From Pseudofabraea citricarpa (taxonomy: Eukaryota > Ascomycota > Leotiomycetes > Helotiales > Dermateaceae), in NCBI GenBank assembly GCA_029641185.1, contig JAPWGK010000001.1:384501-448500 (forward strand): a DNA stretch of 64,000 bases. The letters run 5' to 3'. Position 1 is the stretch's first letter. The number at the start of each line of letters is the position of its first letter. The translations under genes were made by a program, and so were the position numbers. Below, piece after piece: positions 11,313-21,676 of the stretch. The notes beneath the pieces are model-generated. The model was not told the DNA's origin. It searched no databases and saw only the letters and a list, made by a program, of their open reading frames with translations.

Positions 11313-14203
11313 ATGTCGCAGAGGAGATCGCAGACATGTGCCGATTGTGCGCGGAGGAAAATTAAATGCGACAAGGTAATTTGGCCTCTGTTATGGATGC
11401 CCTCAAAACTAACCTGGCGGTCAAGGTTATCCCATGCAACAATTGTACCAAACGGCACGTGACAACCCCATCCCCTTGTGCTGGAATGTTACTCATGTCA
11501 GTAGGGGCACAGCGCATTTATGCCGAAGAGCAGACGCTGTTCCGGCTGCGGAAAGACCACAGACTTCTCATTCAGATCCACCTCCAGCACTTGAGCGCTC
11601 TTCCATGTCACATGGTGGGAACAGCGAGCCTTCAGTGAGCGAGAAGATTCTGAGCCTGGTAAGTACGTTGGCAGACCGAGTTCAGAATGTCGAGGCAACC
11701 CTGCAGCGTTTGGACCCATTGCCTCGAAAACGTTCTGCCCCAGAAGAGCCCATATTTCATGCAAATGAAAGCCAAAGTACAGGAGCATCCAATGCTGCCC
11801 CTCCCGTTCCCAGCTTTCGGCCTATTAAATATGCCAGAACTGGCTCTTCAGAAAAGTCAAAATTGCCAATCCATAGAGAAGAAGAGAACGTGGAAAATGA
11901 CTCTTCGTCTGGCCAAACCGGATCAGACGCCGAAGCAGAAGACGCAGCTACTGTGCTGGAGTTCCTGGCATGGGGAAGGTTGAAGGACAACAGCATTACC
12001 AACGACTTGAGAGAACCCTCAATAAACCAAGATTCGACAGCATTCCAGGAAAAGGATGCATATCAGACAGCTCACTCATGGGGAAACTCAAGTGTAATTT
12101 CCAGTGCCAACCATCCTCCCTTGAAGTCTTCTCAGATGGTGCAGATCCAGGAACTTCTACCGAGCAAAAGGCAGGTTATTCTTCTTTGTGAATACCATGC
12201 CAACTGGCTGCTATTTATGCACTGCTCGTTCCATGTTACAACCTTTAGTGGAGAATTAGATCACTTCTACAGTCAAGACCATGGGGTGATAAGTATGACA
12301 GCCACTGGACTTCAATGGGCTGCCATGCTGTTCTCGATAATATGTAGCAGCATCACATGTGCCAAGCCAGGACATATCTCTACATGGGGGTTTCAAGAAG
12401 GTATGCTTTTGTCATCTATGAAAATTCTAGAGGCGTATCTGACTAGATTAGACCAACAAAGTAGCTTGGCTCACCAATGGTATCAAGCCTCAATCGACTG
12501 TCTTGAAGCTGCTAGATTTCAGCAGAACCATAGCAGTATGTCTCATTGGTTCTTGCTTTGGCACTAGCTAACAAGAAGCAGTTTACGGCGTTCAGACGAT
12601 CTCTACTATGACTATATGTGCTCATATATTAGGGCAAGCTTTTCAAAACCAATATAAGTCAATATTGGCTAACAAATCATAGGTACTCTAACTCCCAGTC
12701 TGTCTTACTAGCCGCAGCTGTTCGGATTGCACAATCTCTCGGGCTTCATAGGTTGACACGGCACAAGAAAGAAGCTCAAGATTTGGATGGAAAGGGTCTC
12801 GCAGAAGCTATCCAGAGAGAGACTGGCAGAAGAATATGGCAGCAATTAGCAACGTGAGCAAAATTCGAGATATGGTAAAAGAAAAGGTAGCTAATGATAA
12901 ATCCAGCCAGGATTGGTTTTCTGTGCCGTTTTCCGAAACCTATTGTAAGACCACAAACTGAATTTGGGTTTACAAAATCATACTAACATTCTACTTTAGG
13001 TATTAATCGATTGCACTATTCATCCAAAGCTCCGCTTCATTGCGATGATGAAACACTACAACCTCTCTCACCCTCTACACCGTCTATCACGGCCTATGGA
13101 AACTTCTTGTTCCACATTGCCTGTCTCATGCCAGAGCTACTTGATAAGGCGGCGGAAGCACATTCTATCAGTGCGAAATACGAGCAAGTCCTGCAGTTCG
13201 ATCATAGAATGAGAGACCTGGTCATGACTCAACTGCCTTCCTGCATCAACAATCAGATGCCAATAGATTCTTCATGGCCAACCTGGGTTCCTTTAGCTCG
13301 TCGGTGTCTTACTATCACCGCAGCACACAAGATAATTATGATTCATAGAAAGTTCTTAAGTATGAGCTTTCATGATCAAAGATTCGCGTTCACTCGGAGG
13401 ACTTGCTTGGCAGCAGCAAAGACTATCATAAACGAAGTGAAGCAAGAGATGTCAAGCGACAGCCCTATATTGTGGACAATGCAAGCATTCACTGTAGCAG
13501 CAGCTGTAAGTTACCACATACACCTCGTTGTGAAACTTAAGACTAATAGATGCAGATCATTCTATCTTTAGATAATTTCAACCGTCACCAATCAGCTAGC
13601 GAGTCCGCTGAACATCGACAGTTAGTCTCTGTCGCTATAACACTACTTTCAGAAAGTGTCGGCGTGAGCTCAATCGCAGCTCGTGGGACTCGTCTTCTGA
13701 CAGATTTGCTAGCCGAAGAGCAAAGCTTTCATGCCCGAAATGCTGAGCAGAGCCAAGCACTTCAGAGTGGCAAGCAGAGAGACTTTCATAGAGACAGTCA
13801 CTCTTCTACTAGCACAGACAAGACCTTGAATGTCTCAGCTTTCGTGAAGAAATTCCGCGAGACAGATCAGCCTCCTTCGGGGAACTCTCCCATCGCAAAT
13901 TCTCACATTCCCTTGTGGTTACAAGATAGCGGAGCACATCATCATATCGAGCAGCAACCAAATCATGAGGACTTTTACCGCTCCAGTACCGAGGCGCACG
14001 ATTACTTATCTGCACCAACAAGACAAGTACCAGTACCAAATTATGCCAACTCTGATATGAGGCATCAAGTGCCCGCATCGGGTAGCCGCCAGTTTGACAG
14101 CACTATAAATCCATTTGGCCCAAACTTCACCGAAACATTTGATATCAGAAGCGTCAATTGGTTTGATGATTTACTTGGATTAGCACCTTCAAATTCACTG
14201 TGA
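11313..14203 (+). CDS. Zn(II)2Cys6 fungal transcription factor
   Basis: Eight exons (11313-11375, 11426-11454, 11505-12535, 12582-12633, 12683-12853, 12907-12944, 13000-13505, 13556-14203) give 845 residues. The binuclear cluster spans exons 1-3: Cys-x2-Cys-x6-Cys, then Cys-x2-Cys, then the sixth Cys in Arg-Gly-Thr-Ala-His-Leu-Cys. A coiled-coil linker follows (Leu-Ala-Asp-Arg-Val-Gln-Asn-Val-Glu). The Fungal_trans domain is recognised by Ser-Asn-Ser-Gln then Ala-Ala-Val-Arg-Ile-Ala-Gln-Ser-Leu-Gly-Leu-His-Arg-Leu, and later Ile-Asn-Arg-Leu-His-Tyr. Two introns (after exons 2 and 4) only work as GC-AG introns. It is probably the pathway-specific regulator of the surrounding genes, binding the CGG-CCG palindromes in their promoters (inference). 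Confidence 0.92.
11455..11504 (+). other. GC-AG intron (GCACGT donor)
   Basis: A 50-nt intron. Splicing at GC restores Lys-Arg-Gly-Thr-Ala-His-Leu-Cys, the canonical end of a zinc cluster. The nearby GT (GTGACA) leaves the downstream frame shifted by one base. Confidence 0.7.
12634..12682 (+). other. GC-AG intron (GCAAGC donor)
   Basis: A 49-nt intron with a GCTAAC branch site near its 3' end. GC splicing joins Ala-His-Ile-Leu-Gly to Tyr-Ser-Asn-Ser-Gln as expected for a Fungal_trans domain. No GT donor nearby gives the right phase. Confidence 0.7.
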
Positions 14204-14247
14204 TAGATTGGGATCTCTTTATTGGTTGAAGCCGATCAATTTTTATT

Positions 14248-15072
14248 TCATAACGAAGAAAGAAGTGCCTCCATAGCGTTCACTACACCAGCCGTGTCTT
14301 CTAGAACTTGCTGGTGGCCTGAATGAACGACTGCAATTGAAACAGTACTCGTTCCCGCATCGCCTCCGATTAGCTTCATCAATTCTTCTGATCTGGAAAG
14401 TGGCGAAATTTTATCCTGATCACCCGCAATCAAAACAGCTGGACATTTGATTGCTGTATAGTCCGGGTCGGTGTGTGAATTAGCACAAACAGCTTCGCAT
14501 GTGGCTGCATAGCCTTCGGCATCTTGTGAGCTGATCATTTGCCGAACAATCGTCCTAACAAGATCCGAAGAAGTGGGTGCAACATTGTTATCAATTGTCG
14601 AATCTCGGATCCCCTCGATGCCTTTCCGCGCCGCAGCACCCAAAGCGGTCATTCTTTCAACAACAGGTGGAATATGAGAGGCTGATCGTCCTGGGCCAAT
14701 AAGTACCAGCCCTTTGACTTCTGGATGCCGAGAAGCATAGTACATAGCAACTATACTGCCCAAGGAATGGCCGACGAGGATTGGGTTGCTGTTTCCATCT
14801 CTTGCTTTTAGGATGGAAGCTAAGTCATCGACGAATTGCGGTATAGAAGGTGGAGATTCTTTACTGAAGGTACTGAAACCCGAACCGGGAAAGTCGAAGC
14901 GAAGCATAGTGAATTGAGAAGAGAAGGACTTGATAAGTGGTTGAAAAGCATTGGTGGTTCCTCCCAATCCGTGCATCAGTACCATAAGTTGAGAACCCGA
15001 ACCGCATTCTTCAACAAATATCCTTGTACCGTGAGCAGTGTTGTGGTAGTACGTCTTGACATTTTCCGTCAT
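14248..15072 (-). CDS. Alpha/beta hydrolase (enol-lactonase/PcaD-like)
   Basis: A single-exon gene of 274 residues. The oxyanion loop is His-Gly-Leu-Gly-Gly near residue 34, the nucleophile elbow is Gly-His-Ser-Leu-Gly with Ser103, the acid is probably Asp220 (or Asp218) in Gly-Asp-Gln-Asp-Lys, and the base is His253 in Ser-Gly-His. Size and order fit 3-oxoadipate enol-lactonase-like and related C-C or ester hydrolases. There is no signal peptide, so it is likely cytosolic. It converges with the regulator gene (44 nt between the stops) and is divergent from dioxygenase 2 through a 478-nt promoter with two TCGGCCG-type sites, suggesting that it cleaves a product of the oxygenases (inference). 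Confidence 0.9.
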   Translation of the reverse strand: MTENVKTYYHNTAHGTRIFVEECGSGSQLMVLMHGLGGTTNAFQPLIKSFSSQFTMLRFDFPGSGFSTFSKESPPSIPQFVDDLASILKARDGNSNPILVGHSLGSIVAMYYASRHPEVKGLVLIGPGRSASHIPPVVERMTALGAAARKGIEGIRDSTIDNNVAPTSSDLVRTIVRQMISSQDAEGYAATCEAVCANSHTDPDYTAIKCPAVLIAGDQDKISPLSRSEELMKLIGGDAGTSTVSIAVVHSGHQQVLEDTAGVVNAMEALLSSL

Positions 15073-15550
15073 CTTGGAGTGGTTCCACGTGAAATGTTGT
15101 TCTTTTGACTCGATCTTATTACCCCGATTTGTTCCTGTCGAGCTTACATCCTATAGAGTTGTGAATGATATACGAAAGTCAACCGGTCGCTTCCAAGAAT
15201 GGGATGTATTCACGCGATTTAATCCGTGAAAATCCCGTTACGCCCGAGATCTCGGCCGGGCCTTATCAACTACAAACACTCCCCACACTTTCCAAGACAT
15301 TGGTTCTCTTACCCCAAAGTGGGAGAGGGCTGCTTACATGCATGCCACGCGGCCGAGCTCCAACGGTACTTAGGACATCAACCATTATAGTTTGACGGCG
15401 GTGACTAAAAGAGACTCGTTCCACAGGTTGGGTTCGGAAACAAGTCGTTATTACCGTGGACCATCTATCAATCCAGCATCCAGCAATCGAGCATTCTTGT
15501 AGTGTTCATGATTTTGAGTCCTTGATCCTCTTGGTGAGATAAAAACAAAC
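15073..15550. promoter_or_regulatory. Divergent promoter of hydrolase and dioxygenase 2
   Basis: Carries the 16-mer AGATCTCGGCCGGGCC at 15247-15262 (second copy of the element at 11073) and an inverted core CGGCCGA at 15350-15356. Confidence 0.6.
15247..15262. promoter_or_regulatory. 16-mer promoter element, copy 2
   Basis: Base-for-base identical to 11073-11088, centred on TCGGCCGG. By chance a 16-mer shared by two short promoters is very unlikely. Confidence 0.6.
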
Positions 15551-16918
15551 ATGCCTTCAGCTACGAGAGAGATCCTCGTGGAACCCATGGACCATGGATC
15601 AAAGAGCAATGTCGATTTCGGAGCTACAGTACGAGGAATCGATCTCAACCACCTCACAGATTCCGACTTCTCTATCATCCACGAAGCCCTACACAAGCAC
15701 AAACTACTCGTCTTCAAAGAGCAGCCTGAGATGCTACAGCCGCAAAAGCAATACGAACTTACGCGACGCTTCGACCCGGGCGAGACGACAGGTGGATTCG
15801 CCCATGGAATCGATCCCTTCCTGACATCGCACAACGGCGTCGACATCTACGGACTCCCCAACCGTCCTGCGATCCCCGTGCAGCCACAAGTGCATATCCT
15901 CGGGCGCGGCGAGGTTCCCGAGGACCACTATCAATTCCCCCCTGGCTTCAAGATCAAGGGCATCGATCACCACTCTTTCCACCTACCGCCACATATCCCT
16001 CGGCCGGAGCGCGAGGCCGGCAAGTCGCGTTTCTACCAGTGGCACTTCGACGGTGCTCTGTATGCCATCCCGCCACCGCGCGTCGGCTGTCTGCTCGCTG
16101 TCCGCACGCCCAAGGGGCCCGACGTCACGGTACAATGGGACGACGGGACGGGGACGCAGATGAGCATCGCACCAGGTGCCACAGCCATGGTAGCCGGGTC
16201 GCGGGCGCTCGAGCTCCTGAGTCCAGAGATGCGCCAGCTTGCGTACCACTCGCGCATCGAGTACGCGCCGCACTGCTTCGAGTGGATGTCGACGGCGCGT
16301 AGCACACGGCTCGGCCATAGCATCGAGACGCAGGGCTTGGAGAAACCCCTCGATGCCCTCAAGCCCTGGACACCCGACAAAGTCTGCACGTATCCTATGG
16401 TCTGGGAGAATCCTGTCACGCACGAGCATTCTCTGCAGGTTCATGGCCAGGGCGCCTTTAGGCTGTTCTTGAAGAGCGGCCCTGAGGCTGAGGAGAGGGT
16501 GGTTAGCGAGCTGGGCGAAGTTAGGGCGTTTCTGCACAGGTGAATTTCTTCTTTTCCCTTCCTCTTCTCATCTTTTTTCCGTTCTCTCGTTCTCCCGTTC
16601 TCTCGTTGTGTGTTTTGTGAGGCTAACCGCCCCCAAAAAGAATGATGCGTCCCGTTCTCGAACCCAGTAATATCTACGCCCACCGACACGAGGAGCAAGA
16701 TGTCATCTTGTGGTACAACCGAGCTTTATGGCATTCCATCGTACGTTTTTTTTTTCTTTTCTTTTCTTTTCTTTTCCTCTTTTCTTTCTCTTCTTCCTCT
16801 CTCGCTGCTAAGCTAACCCTGATAGACCGAATTTCCTGAATCCTACGGCCCGAGAATAATGCATCAGTGCAACATCGCGGCCTCGGATCACCCGGTCCCT
16901 GCTCCTGCCGTGATATGA
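15551..16918 (+). CDS. XanA/TauD-like Fe(II)/2-oxoglutarate dioxygenase (copy 2)
   Basis: Three exons (15551-16539, 16641-16740, 16826-16918) give 393 residues. It shares with copy 1 the Phe-Gly-Ala-Thr-Val-x-Gly-Ile-Asp-Leu-Asn start, Trp-Asp-Asp-Gly-Thr-Gly, Tyr-Pro-Met-Val-Trp, and the end motif Met-His-Gln-Cys-Asn. Metal ligands are probably His165 and Asp167 (Trp-His-Phe-Asp) and His361 (Leu-Trp-His-Ser). The short third exon supplies the 2-oxoglutarate-binding Arg region, so an unspliced reading would lose activity. The resemblance to fungal XanA suggests purine hydroxylation. The two copies are clearly diverged, so they may act on successive or alternative substrates. GC-rich codon use is stronger here than in copy 1. 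Confidence 0.88.
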
Positions 16919-17728
16919 GCTTGGATAGATCTACATTGGTTTATTTATTTTTGCTGGGGCTGGGTTGTTTTTCATGGAGATGGAGTGAGATGAGGTTGGG
17001 GAAGTTGAGGGGTGGTGGTGTGGTGTGGTGGTGTGTATAGGGGTCGGCATATTTAGCGAGCGAGCTGTTGAATTTCGGGTGAGAGAGATACCAAGAAACC
17101 CCGCGTGCTGAGAGTATGTAATGACTACAAAGAGAGAGAGGTGGTGACTCGATTTTAGAAGATGAATGAATGAAGGAAGGAAGGAAAAAATGAACAAATG
17201 CACTTCATGTTCCACATATTAATTCTCCTGCTCGCTTGCCCGTTTGATATTCCCCCTTTTCTTTTTTTGCTTCTGTATTTTTACCTTGGGTAGGTAGCTG
17301 GTACGACTCCTCCTGGTATTGCTGCTGCTGTGGCACCTCTTTCCTGCTTAGTAAATCAATCTCTATAGCACGTGCCAGTCTTGAGGTTATAGATAGATGG
17401 ATCTTCTGTGTTTCTTGTTTTTTGATTTCTGTTATACACAGACTTTTGCTTGTATTTATACTTTGCACTTTGATGATCTCTCCACTATATCGCTATATCA
17501 CCGTAACGTCTTCCTCTATCCCTTCTTTCATCTTACTAGAGATACTATCTAACCCTTTACGTATCCAACCAAACCACCTCGTGTTCTTTTCATCTTGCAG
17601 AAATTTCTCTCTCTCTCTATGTCTATCTACAAAGAACCACTCCTACCTCTACATTTCTACCCTACAGGAAGATACAAAAAAACAACTTTACTTCCTCGCC
17701 TACGTAAAGTTTTTTCCGATGAAGGATT
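16919..17728. other. Intergenic, converging genes
   Basis: A GT/GGT-rich stretch lies near 17010-17035, with pyrimidine-rich tracts after 17220. No gene is seen. Confidence 0.5.
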
Positions 17729-19259
17729 TCAAGTAGAAGTAGAAGGAGATGCAGCACCACCACCACCACCATCGCTCAAATATAATGCCGTCTGAAACTC
17801 TCGAAACAACTCGCCCGTTGGTAGATCATCATGTGGTAAGATCTGACTTCCGTAGAAGCCACAAGTGCCACGTTCACGATCGACGAACTATATTGCTCAA
17901 AAGTATCAGTCATTGGTCGTCTCACCACACCACGGCGCAAAGAGAAAAGAAAAGAGAAGAGAAGAAAAATAGACAAGAGAGAAAAGAAAAACAACGGACC
18001 CAGAAACAGCTCGGCATGCCATCCCACCACATAGTGCCCTTCCCAGCACGCCCCTCAATACCCCGAACAGCAATCACGCCACCGAGGCCGAAATTCCACT
18101 CCTCGCAGAAGCCCATGGTTTTCGGGAGGTGCCAATTCGCCAATTTCTCATTGAGCGCGTCATCCTTCTGCAGCTGGGGAGTGAACATGACGTTCTTGAT
18201 CTCCCTCCCGAGCAGCTTCTCGCCCTCTTCATCATCAGACACCAAACACCTTAGCACCTTGATGAAATCCCCCGCCGTGCTGTACAGCCCACTTCCGCCA
18301 GCATCGACAGCTGGCTGTTCGACCGGCGGCTTGAAAGCATGCATCGGATCCATTGTGATCTCCCCACTGGGCAGTCTCTTGATCCGCGGTACGATTTTCT
18401 CGAAGATGCCCCCCGGAGCAGAACGAGGATGGAATGTCGAGCTTGTCATCCCTAGCGGCGTGAAGATGTGCTCTTGCATGTAGGTGCCGAGCCTGACGCC
18501 GCCATTGAGGCGCTCGACTACGAAGCCAGCCCAGTCGAGGCTCAAGCCGTACTGCCAGTTTCCCTTTGAGCCGGGCTCGAAGGTGAGAGGGAGCAGGTAA
18601 GGTTTCAGCTCCTCTTTCTCTTCCTCGCTTTCGTTTCCCGCTGGAGAAGAAGAAGAAACGCTCTTGCCCTCCCACTGACTCCACTTATACAGCAGCGGAG
18701 ACATCATCGCGTACCCCATACCCGAAGTATGCGTCAGCAGATGCCGCAGCGTCATCTTCTCTCGCGCTGCTTCTAGGACCGGCTCCTGCGTCACGGGATC
18801 TAGACCCGTGATGATGCTGGGGCTGCTGTATTCTGGCAGGATGCGAGAGATGGGCTCGTCGAGCGTGACGAGGCCGCGCTCGACGCACTGCAGCGCTGCG
18901 ATGGTCGTGAGTAACTACATTGTTTCGTCTCTGCTTCAGTTTTCTGTTTGTTTCTTTGGGGAATTGTGGATATGTGGAGAGAGAGACTCTGTGAGAGAGG
19001 GGGGAGAGAGAGCACCTTGGTACATGATGCGATCCAGAATACGCCGTCGAGCTCTACGTCTGCGGCGGTCGCTTCGAGATTCTTTTTCCCGAACGCCTTG
19101 GTGTAGAGTGAGTCGGGAGCTATAGAGCGGCATTTTAGTTGTTTGGTCTCTTGCTGTGATACTGAGGGTCATAATGGTACCTGTGTAGCCTGCTACGACG
19201 GCATTAGCGACCACCCGGTCCTCAATCGCTTTCTGGATCTTTTCTTCAAATTTCTCCAT
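17729..19259 (-). CDS. Beta-lactamase-fold serine hydrolase/acyltransferase (LovD/EstB-like)
   Basis: Four exons (19259-19181, 19119-19016, 18914-18000, 17887-17729) give 418 residues. The class-C nucleophile motif is Ser58-Cys-Thr-Lys61, and the catalytic Tyr is probably Tyr183 in Tyr-Gly-Leu-Ser-Leu-Asp-Trp-Ala-Gly. The length matches fungal LovD-type acyltransferases and EstB-type esterases (about 410 aa). An intron falls right after the Lys61 codon. Exon 4 supplies the end of the domain (Gly-Phe-Tyr-Gly-Ser-Gln-Ile-Leu-Pro) and a Gly-rich, Ser/Thr tail; without it the protein runs into an intron. No signal peptide is seen. The substrate is unknown, with no polyketide synthase in the window. 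Confidence 0.88.
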
Positions 19260-19897
19260 CTTGAGTCTTGAGAGTCAGTCTATGCAGCACACTCTACAAG
19301 AAGATGGTTAGATAATCGGGACGTGGAAACGGGACATGTCAGAAGTGGGTGGATTGCACGTGGATAAATACGCCGAGGCAGATTTGCGGGCCTACGTTAT
19401 GCCGAGAGCTTTGATCCCCTTCCTCCTATACACGATGCATCATATTTAAATGTCATAGCAGATCGACAGGCACGGTGAAAATGTATTGATCTTAGCTTAC
19501 TTCGTTCGATTCTTTATTGTAATGGGGTGTGATAACCCTATACCAAAAAGCGAAAAAAAAATAGCAAAAACTCCAAAATTCCTCCACTTTAAAATACTCA
19601 CTCGTCCTATATTGCAGAGCGACTTGAGCAGCAAGTTCGGGTCGTGTTCGACAGGGAGGATTTTTGATACAGAGCCAATTATTAGTGAATTAGTGAATTA
19701 GGTGAAGGAACTCAGTGATTTATATAGTACCAATTGAATTAGTGCTGAAGTGCATCAAAATGCCTTCGGTTATTCGTTCGTTCATTCGTATCGTACTTGT
19801 ACTTTAAAGGGATAGGAGTCAGCAAGTTGATGGCTTGAGCAGATTCCGAAGGAAAGCTTACCATAAGCGAAAGCTTATCCTTATTAGCATCTCTAAA
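19260..19897. other. Intergenic, AT-rich
   Basis: Holds the promoter of the LovD-like gene and the 3' side of the polysaccharide synthase. A small direct repeat of TTAGTGAA (three near copies around 19680-19705) is the only structure noted. Confidence 0.5.
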
Positions 19898-21676
19898 TCA
19901 ATTCGCATCTGGAACCTCGACAAACCCCGCAACAGCTTTGATTCCTTCTCTTCCTGACCAGTCAATGTTGGTAGCAGTGAGCAGCGCCCAAATTCTGACA
20001 AGCGAGTGAAAATAACCGAAAATAATCCCAACAAACAAGAAGGGGATGTCTTTGGGGTGTCTGCAGAGGTGCGGAAAAGGCTTGATGATCTTGGAAAGGA
20101 AAAGTGCAACTCCTAGAGCGTAGAAAGCACCCTCAAATGGCTCGCCTGCCTTCCACAAGGTATAAAAGAGAGCTGGGTCGTAGATCAGGGCGTGGTTGAA
20201 AAGGGATGAGAAAAATGAGGCATAGGTTGTCCAAGGGTGTTTCCTCCAGCAAGTACGGTCAACCAGCAAAGAGGTTGCATTGCTGCGCCATGTAGTACGA
20301 GCCCATCGGATGAGCTGTCCATAGAATTTCTCCCAGCCATTGATACCAAGTCTGGTCCTCACGAGTACATCTGGAGAATTGTGGAAGACGGTCTTGTAGC
20401 CATGATTGTCCACATATCTCGAAATGAAGTTATCATCGGCAACCTTCATGGGTCCCACCAACCCGAATGCCCAAGTCTCATTCAAGTAACCTTGCTTGAA
20501 GTTGGGATCCTGGAGAATTTCTGTACGGGCAAGAAGAGTACGGCCAGAAATAACTGAGACACCACCGTCGAGATTGTTGCTGGCAGTGAATTCGAAGTTG
20601 TGACGTTCGAGGTAGATCACGGCCAAATAGTTCAAAATGCTTTGCCAGAGATCTGTTCCTCTCTCTCTTCGCACTCTCTTAACCGTACCAACGAGTCCGA
20701 CGTGGGGGTCTTCAAAGTTTGCAAGAGAAGCTTCGAGGAATTTGGCAGGCCAAAAGATGTGATCATCGGCATAGCAAATGATTGATGTGTCAGCAATATC
20801 ACCCCCTTTGATGGATTGGTATCGCTTATTTGGTTCTTCAACCGAGACGACTGAAAGTCTCGTACTAACATTTTGGAAGAGCAATGGCTGGCTGCTCTTA
20901 GCCGCCAGGTAGATCTTGTTACAGGCATCGACAAAACCTTTTCTTTCGCCGGCACCAACTACTGAAACGACGATCCGGCCAGGGTTGTTGATGAGGATGC
21001 TTGTGAGACACTCCGTCCATTCCGCCAGGAATTCGTTGCAGCTGAAGTTCCCGACTGTAGGTAGAACAACAGTGACATCCTGAGAAGAGTATTTCGGATG
21101 CGCTGGCTTACAAACCGGACGATAAAATATATACGAGATGAGATGAACGACAACCTTGATGAATTTGAAGCTGAAGAGTGTGAGGAATATCAGAACCCAT
21201 GGTTGCCGGGTAAGATCTGCTACTTTGTCGAGGACAATGGCTCGCACAGGCTCAACAAACCCAAGGCAAAAGAACCCCAGATAGAGAACTGGCTGCCAAG
21301 TGAAGAATGTTACAAGAGTCAAGAAGCAGTTTGTCAGGATTTGATCAATTGTCAACAGAATACCAACTACAGCAACTTTCCATAAGGTGAACCCAGCCAA
21401 CAGCGCGCTAAATAGCGCAAATATACTCAGGCCAACGACTACCACGCGTATGGGAAGTTTCTCAAAAGAACTTGTACGATTGTCAGCGGAGAAGCCTAGG
21501 TGGTGGGCCTCGAAGTGTATAGGTGCATTGGCACGTTTTTGGACGAGGTCATCGTCGACGAGAACAACATTAGAGGAACGGAGCCTGCGGAGAGACATGT
21601 TGATATAGGGGCCGGGGAAAGTTGCAGAGCGCTTCCTGTAACGAATGGAGGAACGAGACATTATGGCAGACTTCAT
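19898..21676 (-). CDS. GT2 polysaccharide synthase (hyaluronan-synthase-like, Cps1-type)
   Basis: A single-exon gene of 592 residues. Two or three membrane helices (about 78-185) precede a cytosolic GT2 domain with Tyr-Ala-Asp-Asp-His (Asp304-Asp305), Asp414-Asp415 in Val-Ala-Asp-Asp-Asn, and a Gln454-Leu-Ile-Arg-Trp458 motif (QxxRW) of processive synthases. More helices follow at the C-terminus. This is the layout of fungal Cps1/hyaluronan-synthase-like proteins, which use nucleotide sugars to make an extracellular glycan; the sugar is not inferable. A start at the next Met (residue 6) is also possible. The neighbouring GH76 gene suggests a local theme of wall-glycan metabolism. The upstream region has a paired CACGTG palindrome. 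Confidence 0.9.
   Translation of the reverse strand: MKSAIMSRSSIRYRKRSATFPGPYINMSLRRLRSSNVVLVDDDLVQKRANAPIHFEAHHLGFSADNRTSSFEKLPIRVVVVGLSIFALFSALLAGFTLWKVAVVGILLTIDQILTNCFLTLVTFFTWQPVLYLGFFCLGFVEPVRAIVLDKVADLTRQPWVLIFLTLFSFKFIKVVVHLISYIFYRPVCKPAHPKYSSQDVTVVLPTVGNFSCNEFLAEWTECLTSILINNPGRIVVSVVGAGERKGFVDACNKIYLAAKSSQPLLFQNVSTRLSVVSVEEPNKRYQSIKGGDIADTSIICYADDHIFWPAKFLEASLANFEDPHVGLVGTVKRVRRERGTDLWQSILNYLAVIYLERHNFEFTASNNLDGGVSVISGRTLLARTEILQDPNFKQGYLNETWAFGLVGPMKVADDNFISRYVDNHGYKTVFHNSPDVLVRTRLGINGWEKFYGQLIRWARTTWRSNATSLLVDRTCWRKHPWTTYASFFSSLFNHALIYDPALFYTLWKAGEPFEGAFYALGVALFLSKIIKPFPHLCRHPKDIPFLFVGIIFGYFHSLVRIWALLTATNIDWSGREGIKAVAGFVEVPDAN

Noticed and set aside
12393..12448. Possible intron in the regulator (GTATGC to CTAG)
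   Set aside because: The 46-nt span breaks the frame, while reading through keeps a plausible domain.
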